The notes: generated by a model not told the origin, from the letters alone. DNA of 64,000 nt from Climacium dendroides (GCA_950106755.1 OX467082.1:48254588-48318587); one strand, 5' to 3'; shown: positions 34,283 to 47,965, numbered from the stretch's first letter. Translations and numbers: made by a program.

Positions 34283-35417
34283 TACTCCCTCCATTCCACA
34301 ATGATCTTCTTGTTGGCCTTTATTTTTTGTCCCAAAATGATTTTTGTATTGCACTTTTTGATGTTGGAATAAGTCAAATTTGGCTTTGGGGGATCAAAGG
34401 GAGGTCACTCTATACATTTACACAACCCACGCGAAGCAAAGATTTTGGACCCCTTACTTACTTCATAAAATTTAATTTAAAGAAAATGAAAAAAAATTGA
34501 ATAGAATTTTCTACTTTGAAAATTTGTATTTTGAATTATTGATATTTTTAAATTGATAATAATTAGTTACAAATTTTCGAAGAAGAAGGATACACTATAG
34601 AAGTGAAAATCAATATGGACCCCTTACTAACTTTATAAAAAATTGTCAAAAAAATGAACAAAAAAATCCTAAAAATAACTCTCTATTGAAATTTTATTTT
34701 TCTTGAATATTGATGCAATGGTCATCCAAATGTATTCTCTATAAATGTTTGAGTTGAAAAACATGCCATTTTAGTCCATTTTTCAACCTATTATAATAGT
34801 CATTTTAAATGTCATTTGAGTTGGGAATTTTTGGCAATAGAAACCTATAGTCATTATTAATCAAAGTTCAAAATTATAGGTTGAAATTATAGTATATTCC
34901 AAAGTAAATAGGGGTCAAAAAATCACTTTGCTGCACGTGGTACACAAAATCCCCATAGAGTGACCTCCCCTCGTTGGGGATTAACAAAACAATTCTAAAT
35001 AGTAGTTCCCCCTCCATCCGTACAATTGTCAATCAAAAGACAAATAAAATGAATGGAGGGTTCAATCATCATGGTTTGTTCTTATTTTTTGCAATTCTTT
35101 GAGTATTTCCCAATTGAAGGAGACAAAGCTTTGGGAGGCAAAATAGAGGTCCAAACATAGTCTTAGACATGTATTAAATGCCCATAAAATGAAAACCTCA
35201 CACTCAACAATTAAACATCCATTGGTGCTCTTTAAAGATGCCCCACATGTTCTACTTTTCAATACTCCACAACTACACTTTCAAGAGGGCTCAAAGCTTC
35301 TTGAACACCAAGAGCGCACTAAACTCTACTTATAGTACAAAACAAGTCTTTTAAAATGATATTTTTAGCCTTAATCTAGAACATTTTGTACAATAAGATC
35401 ATTTTGGGATGGAGGTA
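34283..35417. mobile_element. Mariner/Stowaway-like non-autonomous element
   Basis: The left end (TA)CTCCCTCCATTCCACAATG at 34283 matches in inverted form the right end ...CATTTTGGGATGGAGG(TA) at 35417. Both continue into GATCTT-TTG. CTCCCTCC ends at a TA dinucleotide are characteristic of plant Tc1/mariner (Stowaway) elements. An inner inverted pair, GGGAGGTCACTCTAT (about 34400) and ATAGAGTGACCTCCC (about 34955), suggests a second element nested inside. Confidence 0.6.
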
Positions 35418-37569
35418 AGGTAAACCAACCTATTGTAGTCAAAATTAGGAGTTCAACCACATGTTGAATTTTTCAATTTTTTTTCCACATATAGGCAAGT
35501 GTGAGAAATAGTGAGAGCAATTGAAATTGTATTTTTTCAACAAAGTATGAATTTGTTATGAATTTTTGAAGTGTTCAGCCCAAAAGAGTTTGTAGATCAT
35601 TCCATCACCAACCAAATCTGACTCCACGATGCTCATGTCATTCACCCAAAGCAGTTATAAATATTTTCTAAAAAGGAAGGACTAAAAAGTCATTTTTGAC
35701 ATTGAATTCCCTCTAAAAAGTTGAAACCTCCTAATGAAGTCACTAATCAATCCATGACTGTCATTTCTTACATGCATTAAGGCCAAAATTTCACATAATG
35801 AAAAAAAGCACTCCCTAATTGACCACAATGGGTTGGTTTAGCTTGGTGTTAGTCTAGTGCAAGACACTATAGTTAAGTATGAAGAAAACACAATTTACAA
35901 AGTTCATGCACTTTGCAATAGAAATGGCAGTTTGAGCATTTTTTCATGAAAAAATACCTTGGTAATGTCAGGGTTAATGCATTCTTGATAGAGGACCTAA
36001 AACCATTCACCTAGATGGCCACCAAAAAAAGAAAAGAAAAAAATACAAAAAAACACTCTGACTTGTACATGTCTTTCCTTGAGTAGAAGAGTTCGTATTG
36101 TAGACCTCTACAAGAGAACTGCACTGAAATGGTCAAACTGCACACACAACTTACCTGAGCAGGAAAATCGTTCAAATGAACTCAGCCTGGGGAAAATCTC
36201 CGAAAATTCTCTTGTAACGCAGCTGCCACCACCACCACCACAATGGTCAATGATGCAAAACTTTCCGCAAAAGACACCCGCAACCAGACATTTGGAGCCC
36301 TCTGGAATTGCGGTTGAACTTCTCATCCGGCTTCAGAGCTTTTATCACTTTCTTGAGGAGGTGGTTTCTAGTTCAGTCCAGTATCTAGTTTCTAGCGGGT
36401 GGAGATGCTGCATCTCCACCTGGTCAGCCTGCTTCCAGCGTACACTTCCATTTTGACGGACAAATCGTCAACAACCCAACCATGCAAGGTTATCTATAGT
36501 ACATTTGCTAACGTGCGCTGCACTGCACCCCGTACGTGACGGACCAGCAATGAGGTCCGCACCTCCTGCCTCCTGGTGGATTCAGAGTTCAGTTGCTCTA
36601 CATAATTAAAAGTAATCCACTGTACTTTGTAACATACTCCGTCAATTATGAGCTTGACCGGTTCACTATGATTTCATTTTTTCCACGAAGGTACGGTAGA
36701 TGATTAAAATATAAAAGACGATATCACCATCCAAGGAACAATTACCTCCCCAAGCTGGAGAATCGAACTCTGCTTCAAACACCTTTCAAAGAAAGCACAA
36801 AGAAATGGAAGCACCAGCAAAGGGGAGGAGGCATTCCATCAACACAGGCTAAGTTACATCGACGGTGAATGTTACAGTGCATGGGAGGGAGGAGGAGGAA
36901 GGCCCACGCTGGAAAATGGAGCCAGTGATACAGAGCCAGAGACATTCGCAAAGGGATCCAACTTGCATCTTTTCAATAGGATGTTTTTCTACCCCTCAAG
37001 TGAACTGTCTCGAACAATCAAAGGCAACACGGGACGCTGCCAATTCCAAAGGACTAGGAAGCTTTCTGACATTTTCTCACAGATTTTCAAATGACCAGAG
37101 GTATGCTCAAAAGTTAGACACTTGGTTTCGCTTCCATCATATAGGACGACTTCAACTTCCCTCGTGGAAGTCGGTCAGATTCCTCGCATTGCAGAGATGC
37201 CATTGTAAAACTAACGAGATGAAGGAAGGCAAACGACTGCATGATGGACCATAAAACCGCATTTCCGACCATATAGTACGTATGCATACAGGGAACGAAT
37301 TGAAGTAACCTTCGATTCTGCACAATGAAAACTTGTGAACACAAGTCAGCCCTTTCATTGACTCCTCAAAGGCCAACGAATGCTTGCGATAAAGTTCTCG
37401 TGCCAAGTCGTTCGCATCGGAGACAATTACAAAGCTTTAGGCAGAGATGGAGGCTTCAATATTGGATCCTAACTCTACTTGGATATAGACGATGACCAAT
37501 CTTCAGTGGGCCACCAAAGATAGTGACAGACCCTCTAAAATGGGAGCTGCCAACAGCCGTAGCTGAATC
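35418..37569. other. Region downstream of ClpP6, no gene supported
   Basis: The 36.1-37.5 kb part is less AT-rich and may hold ClpP6 3' UTR or downstream DNA. Frames at 36079-36456 and 36865-37254 (plus) have no domain or homology that I recognise. Confidence 0.4.
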
Positions 37570-39776
37570 TCAGAACTCCGTCTCTAGCAAACCGTCAATT
37601 AATCCAAAATCCATTGCCTGCATTCATCAGAAAACCACTTCTATTTCAGTAAGTTCTTGGAATAGCGATAGAAATGCAATCCAAGCATCCCAAATATCAG
37701 GTGAAGTGCACACATTCATCTGAAGGCAAAAGAGTTGATTGAAGTCTGAATCGTAAGAGTTGAGAATAGATACCTCAGCTGCAGAGAAGAAATAATCTCG
37801 CTCTGTGAATTTTCGCACTCTCTCCAAAGGTTGATTGCAAAATATGGAATACATCTGGTCTATTTTCTGCGCACGTTTCGTTTACGAGAAGTACTTTTCA
37901 ACTCTCCAGAAGCAGTACTTACAAGGGGATGGATCAGGAATTGTCAAAGAAACTGCAGGCTAGATTCTATGCAGGTCGGGTTGCGAAACAAAGTGGACGT
38001 GTTATGTGTCGCGTACAGGAAGGAAAAAAGTGGTCATCAATCAAGCAGGTCCGTTTATAACGATACAAGACCCTTGGCTTACAGCATTCCTTATCCAAGC
38101 CCACAACAGAGAGAATCGTAATGGAGTGAGGTTACTTACATCCCGAGAGGACATTACTTCGTTCACTTGCCTTCTAACATCATCAGCAGTTCCCTTTCAA
38201 ACAGTGCAGGACAATAGGCGGGGTGAGTTCCCAGTAAAGACGACACTCCAAATGGCCAGTGTTTGCAGGAACAGTGTCCAGACCATGCAAGGTAACCATC
38301 CAATAGACAAAGAAACCAGCTAGTTAGTGGGATTCAGGGGGAATGCAAATCAAACAGCCAACACAGAGAACAAAGTAGCCATAAGGAATGTAAACAGAAA
38401 AAAAAGCTCGACGGATGGAGTTAATAGTTGGCAAGCATCGGAAAAATAAATTGGTAAGAAGCATACCCCACATCCTCCTTGAGGTTGGTGAATCATGACA
38501 CGAGCATTTGGCATAGCGAAGCGCTTGCCTTTTTTGCCACCCGCAAGGAGCAATGCACCCTGGCTAGCAGCTATGCCAAAGCACACAGTGCTGACATCTG
38601 GCTTAATCTGAATTCACAACAACCAAATGCACTCCTCAGGTTTGATGGCAATATTCTGTTCCAATTCTAAGTTCCATTTTGAAGGGGTTTCTTGACAAAT
38701 GTCTGCACAAGTTGTACTGAAACCTAGCGAGTACGGTGTCTAAAATGGAGCACCTTCACAAGCCTGGCGAATTCGTTCCAGAACTCAGTGGCTTCGGATT
38801 GATTCTTGTGATCTGTCTTGCACTGAAAAAGGGCTGTCACAGTGTCACACCCTTACCCTGGATTCAAGACTACTAGAGCTAAATCTATTAAGACCTCAGT
38901 GGTATAATCTTCTGCCTTCGGAGCTCACGTCACGAAACAGACCAGCTCAATAGTCACAACACGCACGACAAACGAGATACTTACCCATTGCATGGCATCG
39001 TAAATGGCCATAATTGAATAAGTACTTCCACCTGGGCAATTGATATACATCTGCAAGGTGCAAGAAAAATCGCAACTCTGGTCAACACAAGCACAACTCA
39101 TTTGTCTAAGACGAGCAACAGAAACCTGAGCACAGAGAACAACGAAAAAAGCAACTGGTCTCGCTAGACTTCCCAAGCCAAGTGCGCACAAACGTACATA
39201 TGTCCCTAATTTCGAACCTTAATTTCCTCCTCGTCATTAACAGCCGCTAGAGTCAGCAGCTTCGAAATCACTGACTGCGCCACCTGCCGCGTCCAAATCC
39301 CACATACAAGGCGCAAGTCAAATTTCAGCCATTTCATTGCACCTGCTCGGTCCAATCCCCAGAAACAAACTCTCACTCCCACACACCTCAGAATTCACAG
39401 GGGATCCGACGAAGATAATTCGATTGCGGAGCATCAGCGTATTCAAGTCCACAGGTCCCGAAGGCGTGAGGACGGCGGGCATCATGGGTGGAGAGCCCTT
39501 CTTTGCAGCCCTAATCATATTCCCACTCGCCGCTGTCATGGCCACGCATCTCCTCAAACCCATAGGACCACCACGGCTGACCTGGACAGCAATCCGCTCC
39601 ACGACACATCCCTTCGTCGTCCTAGAGCCTTGCAAAGACCCCAATTGCGCACTCTGGGAATGCACAGCAAGCCCTAGCTGGTTCGCCATCGCCATTTCGT
39701 CTGGAAACTGGAGAAGCCAACAAGCCCAAAGCCTCGCGGGTCCATAGAGAGAGGTGATAAGCCTTTTCTCATCCAT
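37570..39776 (-). CDS. CLPP6: Plastid ATP-dependent Clp protease proteolytic subunit ClpP6
   Basis: Seven minus-strand exons splice cleanly at GT-AG sites: 39776-39387, 39283-39218, 39050-38985, 38607-38467, 38193-38140, 37866-37774 and 37617-37570, giving 285 residues. Motifs follow Arabidopsis ClpP6 closely: [65 protein letters not shown], and the end [12 protein letters not shown]. The Ser189-His214-Asp263 triad has the E. coli ClpP spacing (25 and 49 residues), so the subunit should be active. The first ~100 residues are a Ser/Arg-rich plastid transit region. A second in-frame ATG at 39695 (MAMANQ) is a plausible alternative start. The product joins the stromal ClpPR tetradecamer that degrades unfolded proteins. 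No stop or frameshift is present. Confidence 0.95.
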
Positions 39777-41294
39777 CCCTGTGTGGCACTGGAAGATGAC
39801 CGGGGACGTTCATCTACACCCAGACCATTTGATGAGTCGGGGGCAGGGAAGGGGGAAGGGGACTGACTGCCTCAGCCAAATTTCTAATAACTTTCAAACT
39901 GATACTTCACCACATTCCCAAATTGATGAGCTTCAGTCATGGAAAATAGAGTTTTGAGATGTGGTAAGCTCATTTGTAATTACTGTGAACCATCTATGAT
40001 ACACATAGCTTCCCATTGTAGGACTATTTTTCAATTGCCTTTGTAAATGCTAATGCATTTTTCCTAATTTCCTAGTGGTTCCAATGACAATCTCAAAGCT
40101 TCACTTGAGATTATAGAATATTGATGAACCTTTTGTTGTTTAGAGAAGTTGCTTGATCATTAAATACATAAAATGGAGACTTTTCAACCCAATTCCAAAC
40201 CTTTAAGTCCCAATTCTACACTTGGGGCAATTTTTACTAAGGTATGCATACCCAAAATTACTCCCAATCCTATTGTGCCCCCTTGGTGCATTCTCATGTA
40301 GTGAAAACTATAAAGAATTTGCATTATGACAACTTTAGTGTAGAATTGGGGTTGAAAGGGTTGGAATAAGATTTGGACAAGGTTAAATAGTCATGGTACT
40401 ATAACTTCAATGAACATTGCCATGTGATTCACACATAACAAAAGGTTCATTCATTATTCCACAATTTTGAGAGCCCCCTTTGGATAACCAATATAATTTT
40501 GTAAGTAGTTGAATGAATCACATTAGGATTCAAAAGGACAACAATGGAAAGTTATGTTTTTTGCTTTGACATCTATGATTGATCAATCTTAATTTGTGCA
40601 ATGATAAAAAGTACCACAATAGTTCATCCTACTCAACTTTTTTAGAGAGATATTTTGATCCAAAGCAATATAGTTTTTTTGAGGAAATATTAGACAATAT
40701 ATGTTCCTATTTTTGGTGGATGAAATCAATGATTCACTACATATTTTAAAGACAATATTGCTCCTTTTGGATGAATGCACACTTTTTGGGATGGATAATT
40801 GAAGTTTCATCCATATTTTGCATGTTTCATCTATTTATATAATAGAGAATTGCATCACCCCAACAAAGATTGCTTTCTGTACTATCCAAAATAATTGGAA
40901 AATAATCCTTAATCCTACTTCTAAAATAAGAATGGAAGAGAATGATGTGGATGCACAAAGAATCAGAATTGGAATTAAGTTCATCATGGGTCTGTTCACA
41001 CTAAATAGTTTTGTTAGGAAACCATTTGGCTTTGAAGGGCATCCCTGAAGGGGAATGTCAAGCAAGTGTGGAGGTTGTGTGAAGGCAAGGTGGCTTATTG
41101 CTTTAGAAGGATAGGGCTACTATGGCCTAAAAATTTACTAAAAAATATTTCAGGAAACTTTGCCTCTTAGGCAGATAATTTATGGACCTCCTACCTCAAT
41201 TCAAGAAGGTTAACTCTAGCTTGAAAGACAAATGTGAATGAAGTGTGAATTCCATCCTTGATGTCTTTGTTAGAAGGTACGGTAGAGTGTATAT
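39777..41294. other. ClpP6 upstream DNA and AT-rich unassigned DNA
   Basis: The first 150-200 bp upstream of ClpP6 (GC-richer) are its probable 5' UTR/promoter. Beyond about 39960 the DNA is AT-rich with no recognisable gene. Confidence 0.4.
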
Positions 41295-41499
41295 CACTAT
41301 ATAACCCTGTGTTTTACATGACAATTTTAGGTGACGTCTATTGTGACAACCTATATTTTTATGTCAACTTTAATGTCCAACAAAACATCAAGATCAACAT
41401 CTTCATGTTTTGTTGAACATTAAAGTTGACATAAAAATATAGGTTGTTACAACAAATGTCACCTAAAATTGTCATGTAAAACACAGGGTTCTTATAGTG
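41295..41499. mobile_element. 205-bp foldback MITE
   Basis: The arms (about 95 bases each) pair almost completely, from CACTATATAACCCTGTG to the complement of CACTATAAGAACCCTGTG, meeting at a short CAAGATCAACATCTTC loop. Only a handful of mismatches occur. No clear target duplication is visible. CACTA-type first bases hint at that superfamily but do not prove it. The transcript would form a long hairpin. Confidence 0.85.
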
Positions 41500-43590
41500 A
41501 CAAAGAATCAACATGATCCTTCCCCCAATAAATTCTCATGTTCAATGGTTGGGTTTGAATTCATGACTAGGCCAATTGAAGCCAATGAGCCAAGGTTGTA
41601 GGTGCCTTAGAACTAAGTTTAACTTTGAAAGGACAAGTCTATAATCAACCTTCATGCTATTTTCAATTTTTCAACCAAAAAAGTGTACATTCATCCAAAA
41701 AAGAGCAATATTGTCGCATATGCAATCACATATCTTCTATAAGCTATAAAAAATTCATTCATTTATGGGTTGAAATTTGAAACTATTGTGAATTTTTGAA
41801 TGAAAAATGAGAAAACATCATATCAAATACAATGCATGCTTAAAAAATCTGAAAATTTCTCCATGTGCAAATATAATAGTGTGGAACATTATGGTACAAA
41901 TCAATTTTCCATGTCATTCTAAAACTAAAAAACAACGTTCTATAGATATAGGTCCAAAGTTCAAAAATGAAATAAAACATTTAATTGTAGGAGCTTCTCA
42001 AAAATTTAAATTGGAGTTGAAACTAGACTTGATAAGCTTCATTTTAGTAATTGATTTCAAAAAAAAATTTAAAAATATTTTTATGGCTAAAATTCAAATC
42101 AAGAGGAAGTAGCAAAAATTGTCAAAATACTCTACATGATGATCCATGGATTTTCCATTTTTTTATATAGGAAATTCAAAAAAATATCACAAGTAGAGGA
42201 TTTCCAATGCCTTTCATTGAAACTAGGTTCAAAGAACTCTTCCATAGATTGGATGAAATTTTTTTACTACTTGTGTAACCTCCTTGAAATCATCCAAAAC
42301 ACACAAAACATCCTCTCAAGCTTTCCAAGGTTACTTTGGAAGGGATGATGACTTTTTTTATCACTATAGAAATGAAAAATGCACCTAATTTTTCAAAAAT
42401 CAAATCATTTTTGAATGACTACTTTAATCATAGGTCGTTGTCCTTTTAGGGTTAATTTAATGCCTATTGGTAAAAAAGAGAGTAGGAGATGTACATCTAT
42501 GAGAGTTCATTCACACTAGTCCTTGTGGGGTATAGACCAATGGTTGAGAAAAACTAGTAGCTAGTTCAAAGCTAGCTAGTAAAAAAAACTAGTTGCATTT
42601 TGAAAACAAAGGATGTAAAATTGTAGGGAAATTTAGTTGGGTTGGAAATCAACCAATGCATGGAAATAAAACTTTACATATTTTAATCACCTCTGTTTTA
42701 CACTTGATAAATTTTAGTGCCAATGTAGCCATTTGGGTTATGGATTTTGGGGTTTAGGTCATCACCTCAATAGATGCTATTGTTTTGTAGAAGGATGCAA
42801 CTATTTTTTGTCACTTATTTATTAATCATGAATGGTATTCCCTCAAATTTAAAATTAATCCAAGGTTTCCAAATACACTTATCCCAAACTAAATTCATAA
42901 TTGACTCTCAATGACTTAATGGACAACAACTGAAGCCAATTTGAACACTTTGAAGCAAAAGGTATCTATAGATGTTTTAGAGGCTATATAGCAATTTGAT
43001 CCTTGCAAAGAAAACTGAAACACAACCTCTAACCAACCAAAGGCAAAGAATTCAACCAACAACTGTACAAAGATTGTTACTAATAAATCTCTTATTGCAA
43101 AATTCTTGGATTTGAATCACGACATTGTCAAAATTGAATACAAAAGATGTTAATGGACATCACTACACCAATATTGCTCACAGAATGACCAAAATTAGTA
43201 CTACTGGAGCAGTTCCAAAACAACAAAAATTTGTTGATTAAACCACATGTTTTCAACATGCACTATGTCATTGTTGACTTCTATTCTTTCACACTTGGTT
43301 TAGTAAAGGCTACAATAACTACTCAATCCTTTGAAAATAAGAGCTACCCATGCACTAATCTAGCAATTTCTAGAAAACCTTGGATTTATTTTTGGGATAG
43401 GGGAAGTACCTTAAAAGGGCAAGTAGAAAAACCACTTCAAAAAGGTAGAAACTTTGATTCATGATTTTATTTGACTAAATTTATTCAAACTTTTCATTAC
43501 CATTCTCAATTCCATCTTGGATAAGTTGAAAATATCCTTGGTCTTTATACCTAGTTCAATTCTTGTCTAGAATGCAGTATTAACCCCCAA
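41500..43590. other. AT-rich DNA, nothing recognised
   Basis: Several 60-100-codon Lys/Asn-rich frames have no domain. ACTAGTAGCTAGTTCAAAGC near 42547 is partly repeated near 53638. Confidence 0.4.
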
Positions 43591-44234
43591 TGATCCAAAG
43601 GGAGTGTATTTTCAAAATGGACCAAAACTGCCAAGAACTTGAGCAATTTTTTTGCTCATTTATTCTTGAGATCTGATAGAATTTAACCATAGGATCTTGA
43701 AGTTCATAGTGAAAGTGAGCACCTCAGAAAATTTCAAACTCTTTGACCATATAGTTTAGTAGATATTTAAGTTTGAAGTTTTATTTGGGTCAATGGGAAA
43801 ACAAGGCAGCGCACTTTCAAGGAGCATATCTTAGTGAGAATATTTCAAAATGATGACCTTTTTGTGCTCAGTGAAAGACAAGAGAGTTGAGAATGCTCAT
43901 CTCAAATTTCACAACATTTCAAGCATTTTTCAATTTGTGGTGGAGCTTGCAATGCACGGTGGTCATTGAAATGAGAATAGTGTTTGTAAGAAAAACAAGA
44001 ATGGGACAGTTTGTTTTTTCCTTGAGATCCTTGGATCTACTCTTTTCGAGGTAGATCTGCCCTTTTTGAGGTGGGCAACAATCACATTGGTTGGCTGACT
44101 TTTTAGTCCATACCCAAATTGGCCCCTCCCAAATGAGTTGTGAACTACATTACAATACTCAACTTTAAAAAGTTTCACAAGATGGAGTTTAATTCGGAAT
44201 TTGATCAAACTACAGCCATAGGATGGCTAATGCA
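43591..44234. repeat. 644-bp direct repeat, copy 1
   Basis: Matches 48563-49206 base for base in length, with roughly a dozen to twenty substitutions. Starts TGATCCAAAGGGAG and ends TAATGCA. The left boundary is abrupt; weaker similarity continues beyond the right boundary. Confidence 0.9.
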
Positions 44235-44476
44235 ATGTATTTTTTAAGAATAATTTTTCATTTTAAGAAAATTGAAAATAAAAAATGGATCTAGATTAAA
44301 AAAAGAGGGGGGGGGAGCAATTGATCATAAAATGGTTGCTTATGTCAACAAGGGTTAACCTTAAAAGGACAAGATTTATGAGCAATGTACTTTGTCAAAA
44401 ATCATCTATTTTATAGAACAATAGGTGCATTAGATAGAAGCATCCATTTAAGTTCGTATACCCATTGATTCACTGT

Positions 44477-44740
44477 AGAGGTTTTTTAAAGTGTCCCCCA
44501 AAGTACCTTGAAATTGTTTCCATGCTTAATTGTGGTTGGTGTAGAGGTTTCTTAAAGTGTCCCCAAAGTACCTTGAAATTGTCTCCATGCTTAATTGTGG
44601 TTGGTGTAGAGGTTTCTTAAAGTGTCCCCCAAAGTACCTTGAAACTATCTCCATGCTTAATTGTGGTTGGTGTAAAGGTTTCTTAAAGTGTCCCCCAAAG
44701 TACCTTGAAATTGTCCCCATGCTTAATTGTGGTTGGTGGG
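44477..44740. repeat. 66-bp tandem repeat, four units
   Basis: GTGTCCCC(C)AAAGTACC occurs at 44491, 44557, 44622 and 44688, in units of GGTTTCTTAAAGTGTCCCC...CTTAATTGTGGTTGGTG. Confidence 0.92.
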
Positions 44741-46508
44741 TGTTGATTTTTTTAGATTTCTATGTCAAAATCAAGGCAACTTTACTAGAGTGTTGTTTTT
44801 TAGGTGCCCTAGGGAGTTATCCTTTGAAAATTCATTGAAAATAGATGACTTACCCAAATTTCCTTCTTTCAAAATTCACTATTTTTTTCTAGCAAAAGAT
44901 GCGTCCAACTATGTTGAGTTGCTTTAATTCATAGGAATGTATGCTTCTACCTTTCTTCCTTTCTACATTAATCTCAAAAAGTCATCCATTGATCACTTTT
45001 GGGTCAACGTTCTTACATGGTCAATTTGTGTTTTCATTATGAAATCAATATGTTTTTTACATTAGAGAATTTTAGCAATCTACAATCTACGGTAGCGAGT
45101 GTCAATTTGAGTTTGAAGTAAATTGACTGGTGAGAAAATGATATTGAAGGAAATAAACCGATAGATTTTTTGAAACTGAGGGGATGGAACCGCTGGCCAT
45201 TGAAAAAAACCCGGTCCATTCCTGCGCAACGAGGAAATGAACTGGGGGAGCTCCAGCAAACGCTGGTCAAGACCTATCATTGTGTTGCAGTAGCGTTGCT
45301 TGCAAAAGAGCTCGTTGTACAACCCGACTGGACACCATAGCCAGCAGCCACTCGTTTTTATAATTTGGCGCTTTGAATTTTGTGCTCTGCTTCTCGGCTG
45401 GCCTTGCCACTCGCCTTAACTTAGTAGCTGCAGCTCACTCACGCACTGCGCCATGGGGGTTACCTTTCTCTAGAGTCGTGGATTTTCGAAGCCTATTCAG
45501 AGGTCAGCGTGGCGATCGAGGCCGTCCGCTGTTCCAATCCGCGTGTGGAGGAGCTCGTGGAGAGTCGTCGTCTTCGCCGCCGGCGGCCTTACGGCGCGTT
45601 TGTGGTTTTTGCCCCGTCTTATAGAATGAAGATCTTGGGTGCTTTGAAGGTTAGAGGTCGATTTGCAGTTGGATAGTGGCTTGGTTCTGCGCTTTTTTTG
45701 CATTAGGGTTTGGTGGATACGGAGTCATCTTTCTTGAAATTGTTTTTGGTTCTGCGGTGGGTGAAGAGAGCTATGCGAAGACTTTCTTCCGATCTGTGGA
45801 GAGTGAGGTTGTGTCTGCGGTTCGTATTAGAGTTTGCTGTTGTGCCATACTTAGCTGCAGCACTTGAAGGGTAGGGAGGGAGGGAAGGGAAGACGGTGTT
45901 TCTGAACTGCGGCATTGTAGGTTTAGACGTCGTAGTTCTCACATGGTGAGTTTAATGGACCTTAGCTAGTGCATCCTGTCGACGCTGGGCTATCCTTCCT
46001 GCGAAGGTACAGTCACCATAGCTATGGAAGGGACTTGCAAGTCTCTTTTTCTTGTCGCATCATAACGAACTTTGTAGCTGTTGCAGCAGCTGAACATAAC
46101 ATTTTCTTAGTCTCGAGAAGTTTGCTAAAGTTTTTCTTTTTCTCTTCCTGGTCTCGATAGTACACTGCGTTAGTCTAGCCTTGCAACTAGCCTTCACACC
46201 GCCGCCGCTCACATTAGCTTCTCTCTGTAGCGATGCCTGGTGAAATCTTTGCGACTGTCATGAGGCAGCGCCCGCACCTGCTCTCGTGCGCGTCTAATTC
46301 TTCCTCCAACTCATCATCATCATAACGCTCGGCATAACGCTCGTATGAGCTTTCTTGTTCTGCTTCTCCTTCTCGTTGTTCCCTCCCAACTTTTCTCCAC
46401 AGTCGGGGCGTCGTCATGGCGCAGCTGTACCTCTTCACCCTTGCAAGTGGCATTTGTGTAATCGCCGGAGTGTGAAGCGGCTCCGTTCCTCACATTGTGT
46501 GCTGTCCC
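44741..46508. promoter_or_regulatory. Upstream region and presumed 5' UTR of CBL gene
   Basis: The DNA changes from AT-rich to GC-richer at about 45.1 kb and stays so through the CBL gene. No upstream in-frame ATG precedes the CBL start in its own frame close by. CTCGTTTTTATAATTTGG near 45352 is a weak TATA candidate. Frames in 45373-46160 have no recognised domain. Confidence 0.35.
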
Positions 46509-47150
46509 ATGGGTTGCTATGGCTCCAAAAGCAAGGACCTGGATGCTCACACCCTGGCCAATCCCGAAGCCATCGCCCAGACCACGGCGTTCAGCGTGAG
46601 CGAGGTGGAAGCGTTGTACGAACTCTTCAAGAAGATATCCAGCGTCGGGGTGTACGATGGCGTCGTCAACAAGGAGGAATTTCAGCTGGCGCTCTTCAAG
46701 CAGAGCAATAAGGGTGAGAGTCTATTCTCGGACAGAGTTTTTAAGCTTTTTGATGCGAAGGGGAAGGGGTACCTGGAGTTTCCGGAGTTTGCTAGCGCGC
46801 TCTCCGTGTTCCACCCGAACGCTAACGTGGAAGACAAGATCGATTTCGCCTTCCGGCTCTACGACCTATCTCACCAAGGTTTCATCGAGCGGGCGGAGGT
46901 AAAGCGCATGGTGGTCGCCACGCTCGCGGAGTCGGGCCTGAACCTCACAGATGATGTGATTGAGGACATCATCAACAAGACTTTTGCGGAAGCGGACACG
47001 AAAATGGACGGGAGGATTGATAAAGAAGAGTGGCATACGCTTGTTTTGCAGCATCCCTCGCTTCTGAAAAACATGACGCTGCCGTATCTGCGGGACATCA
47101 CCACGACCTTTCCGAGTTTCATCTTTCACTCTCGCGTCGAAGACAACTGA
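46509..47150 (+). CDS. CBL: Calcineurin B-like calcium sensor (CBL1/CBL9 type), intronless
   Basis: An uninterrupted 213-residue frame, the same length as Arabidopsis CBL1. ATG 46509 is chosen because it starts MGCYGSK, the MGCxxS N-terminus for Gly2 myristoylation and Cys3 S-acylation, placing it at the plasma membrane. Four EF-hands follow: a 14-residue first loop (about 44-58), [11 protein letters not shown] (81-91), [11 protein letters not shown] (118-128) and [14 protein letters not shown] (162-175). The C-terminus has [16 protein letters not shown]; Ser203 of FPSF is the residue that partner CIPK kinases phosphorylate. CBLs bind CIPK kinases to decode calcium signals, for example in ion transport. 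Flowering-plant CBLs have several introns; this one has none, so it is either a lineage trait or a retrocopy. The frame is intact with conserved motifs, so it is probably functional. Confidence 0.95.
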   Translation: MGCYGSKSKDLDAHTLANPEAIAQTTAFSVSEVEALYELFKKISSVGVYDGVVNKEEFQLALFKQSNKGESLFSDRVFKLFDAKGKGYLEFPEFASALSVFHPNANVEDKIDFAFRLYDLSHQGFIERAEVKRMVVATLAESGLNLTDDVIEDIINKTFAEADTKMDGRIDKEEWHTLVLQHPSLLKNMTLPYLRDITTTFPSFIFHSRVEDN

Positions 47151-47965
47151 AGCAGGCAGTGCATCTTCTGAAAAGAAGAAGAAACGAGCAACATGTCAGA
47201 TTAGGTGTAGGTGATGGACACTTTTGATTTGGCCGGCCCCGCCTGTGCGCTTATAAGTCAGCAGACTTGTGCTAATAATTTTACTGTGATTTTACTGAGA
47301 ATATAACGCATATATACCAGGAACCTGACTTAGGATTACCCTAATTTTGAGGAATTCCCATTAGGAGTTTCGTCTGCAGAGAAGATGCGGGGCTGCCATT
47401 CATAAGTAGCAACGCGAATCAATAAAATCTTCTTCCTTCAGTCGACACTTGTTCTTGCTGTCTCGCGTATGATACCATTTGGTGCCTTAGTCTCGTGCAT
47501 TTAATGCCGAGAAGGCTGACAATTGTGCTGCAGGTAATAGTCGCCGCGATTTATTAACAGCGTCGATTTTCCTCGTCTCGAACCCTGAAGAGCAAATTGC
47601 GGATGTAGGGTATTGCTAGGTAGCCCCTTTCTGCAAATGTCCGAACACATCTATCCTCGATTGTGGAAAAGTGCAGTCTGTCTGTTTTGCAGGGGACTCG
47701 GGATTCCGACCTCGAGCTTCATGTTTTCTCCATTCTCGATTCTCACATGTAGTCGGTGTGAAAGATCGATCTGCTTGATGTTGAAACGTTGCATGTACTT
47801 ATCAAGGATTATTGGTTTCTCAAGGGGTGATATATTCTCTTGCATCGGTGGTGAAGTGTTTTGGAGGGACTGATGGAGTGAACAAGTCAGTGCGATTAGA
47901 TGCTCGATTGGATGTGGCGTGGACTTGCTTGCATTCAGGCATCCGGCACGACGAGCGAGTCTCCC
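47151..47965. other. CBL 3' UTR and downstream DNA
   Basis: Probable 3' UTR to about 47450. Beyond it I find no gene; frames such as 47613-47873 lack any recognisable domain. Confidence 0.45.
47421..47426 (+). terminator. Candidate polyadenylation signal of CBL
   Basis: AATAAA, 271 bases after the stop codon, followed by a T-rich CTTCTTCCTTC stretch. Confidence 0.5.

Noticed and set aside
36865..37254. 129-residue plus-strand frame near ClpP6
   Set aside because: No recognisable domain; lies downstream of ClpP6 on the opposite strand, probably over its 3' UTR.
46214..47129. Antisense and shifted frames over the CBL locus
   Set aside because: Shadows of the CBL coding sequence; no independent domain.
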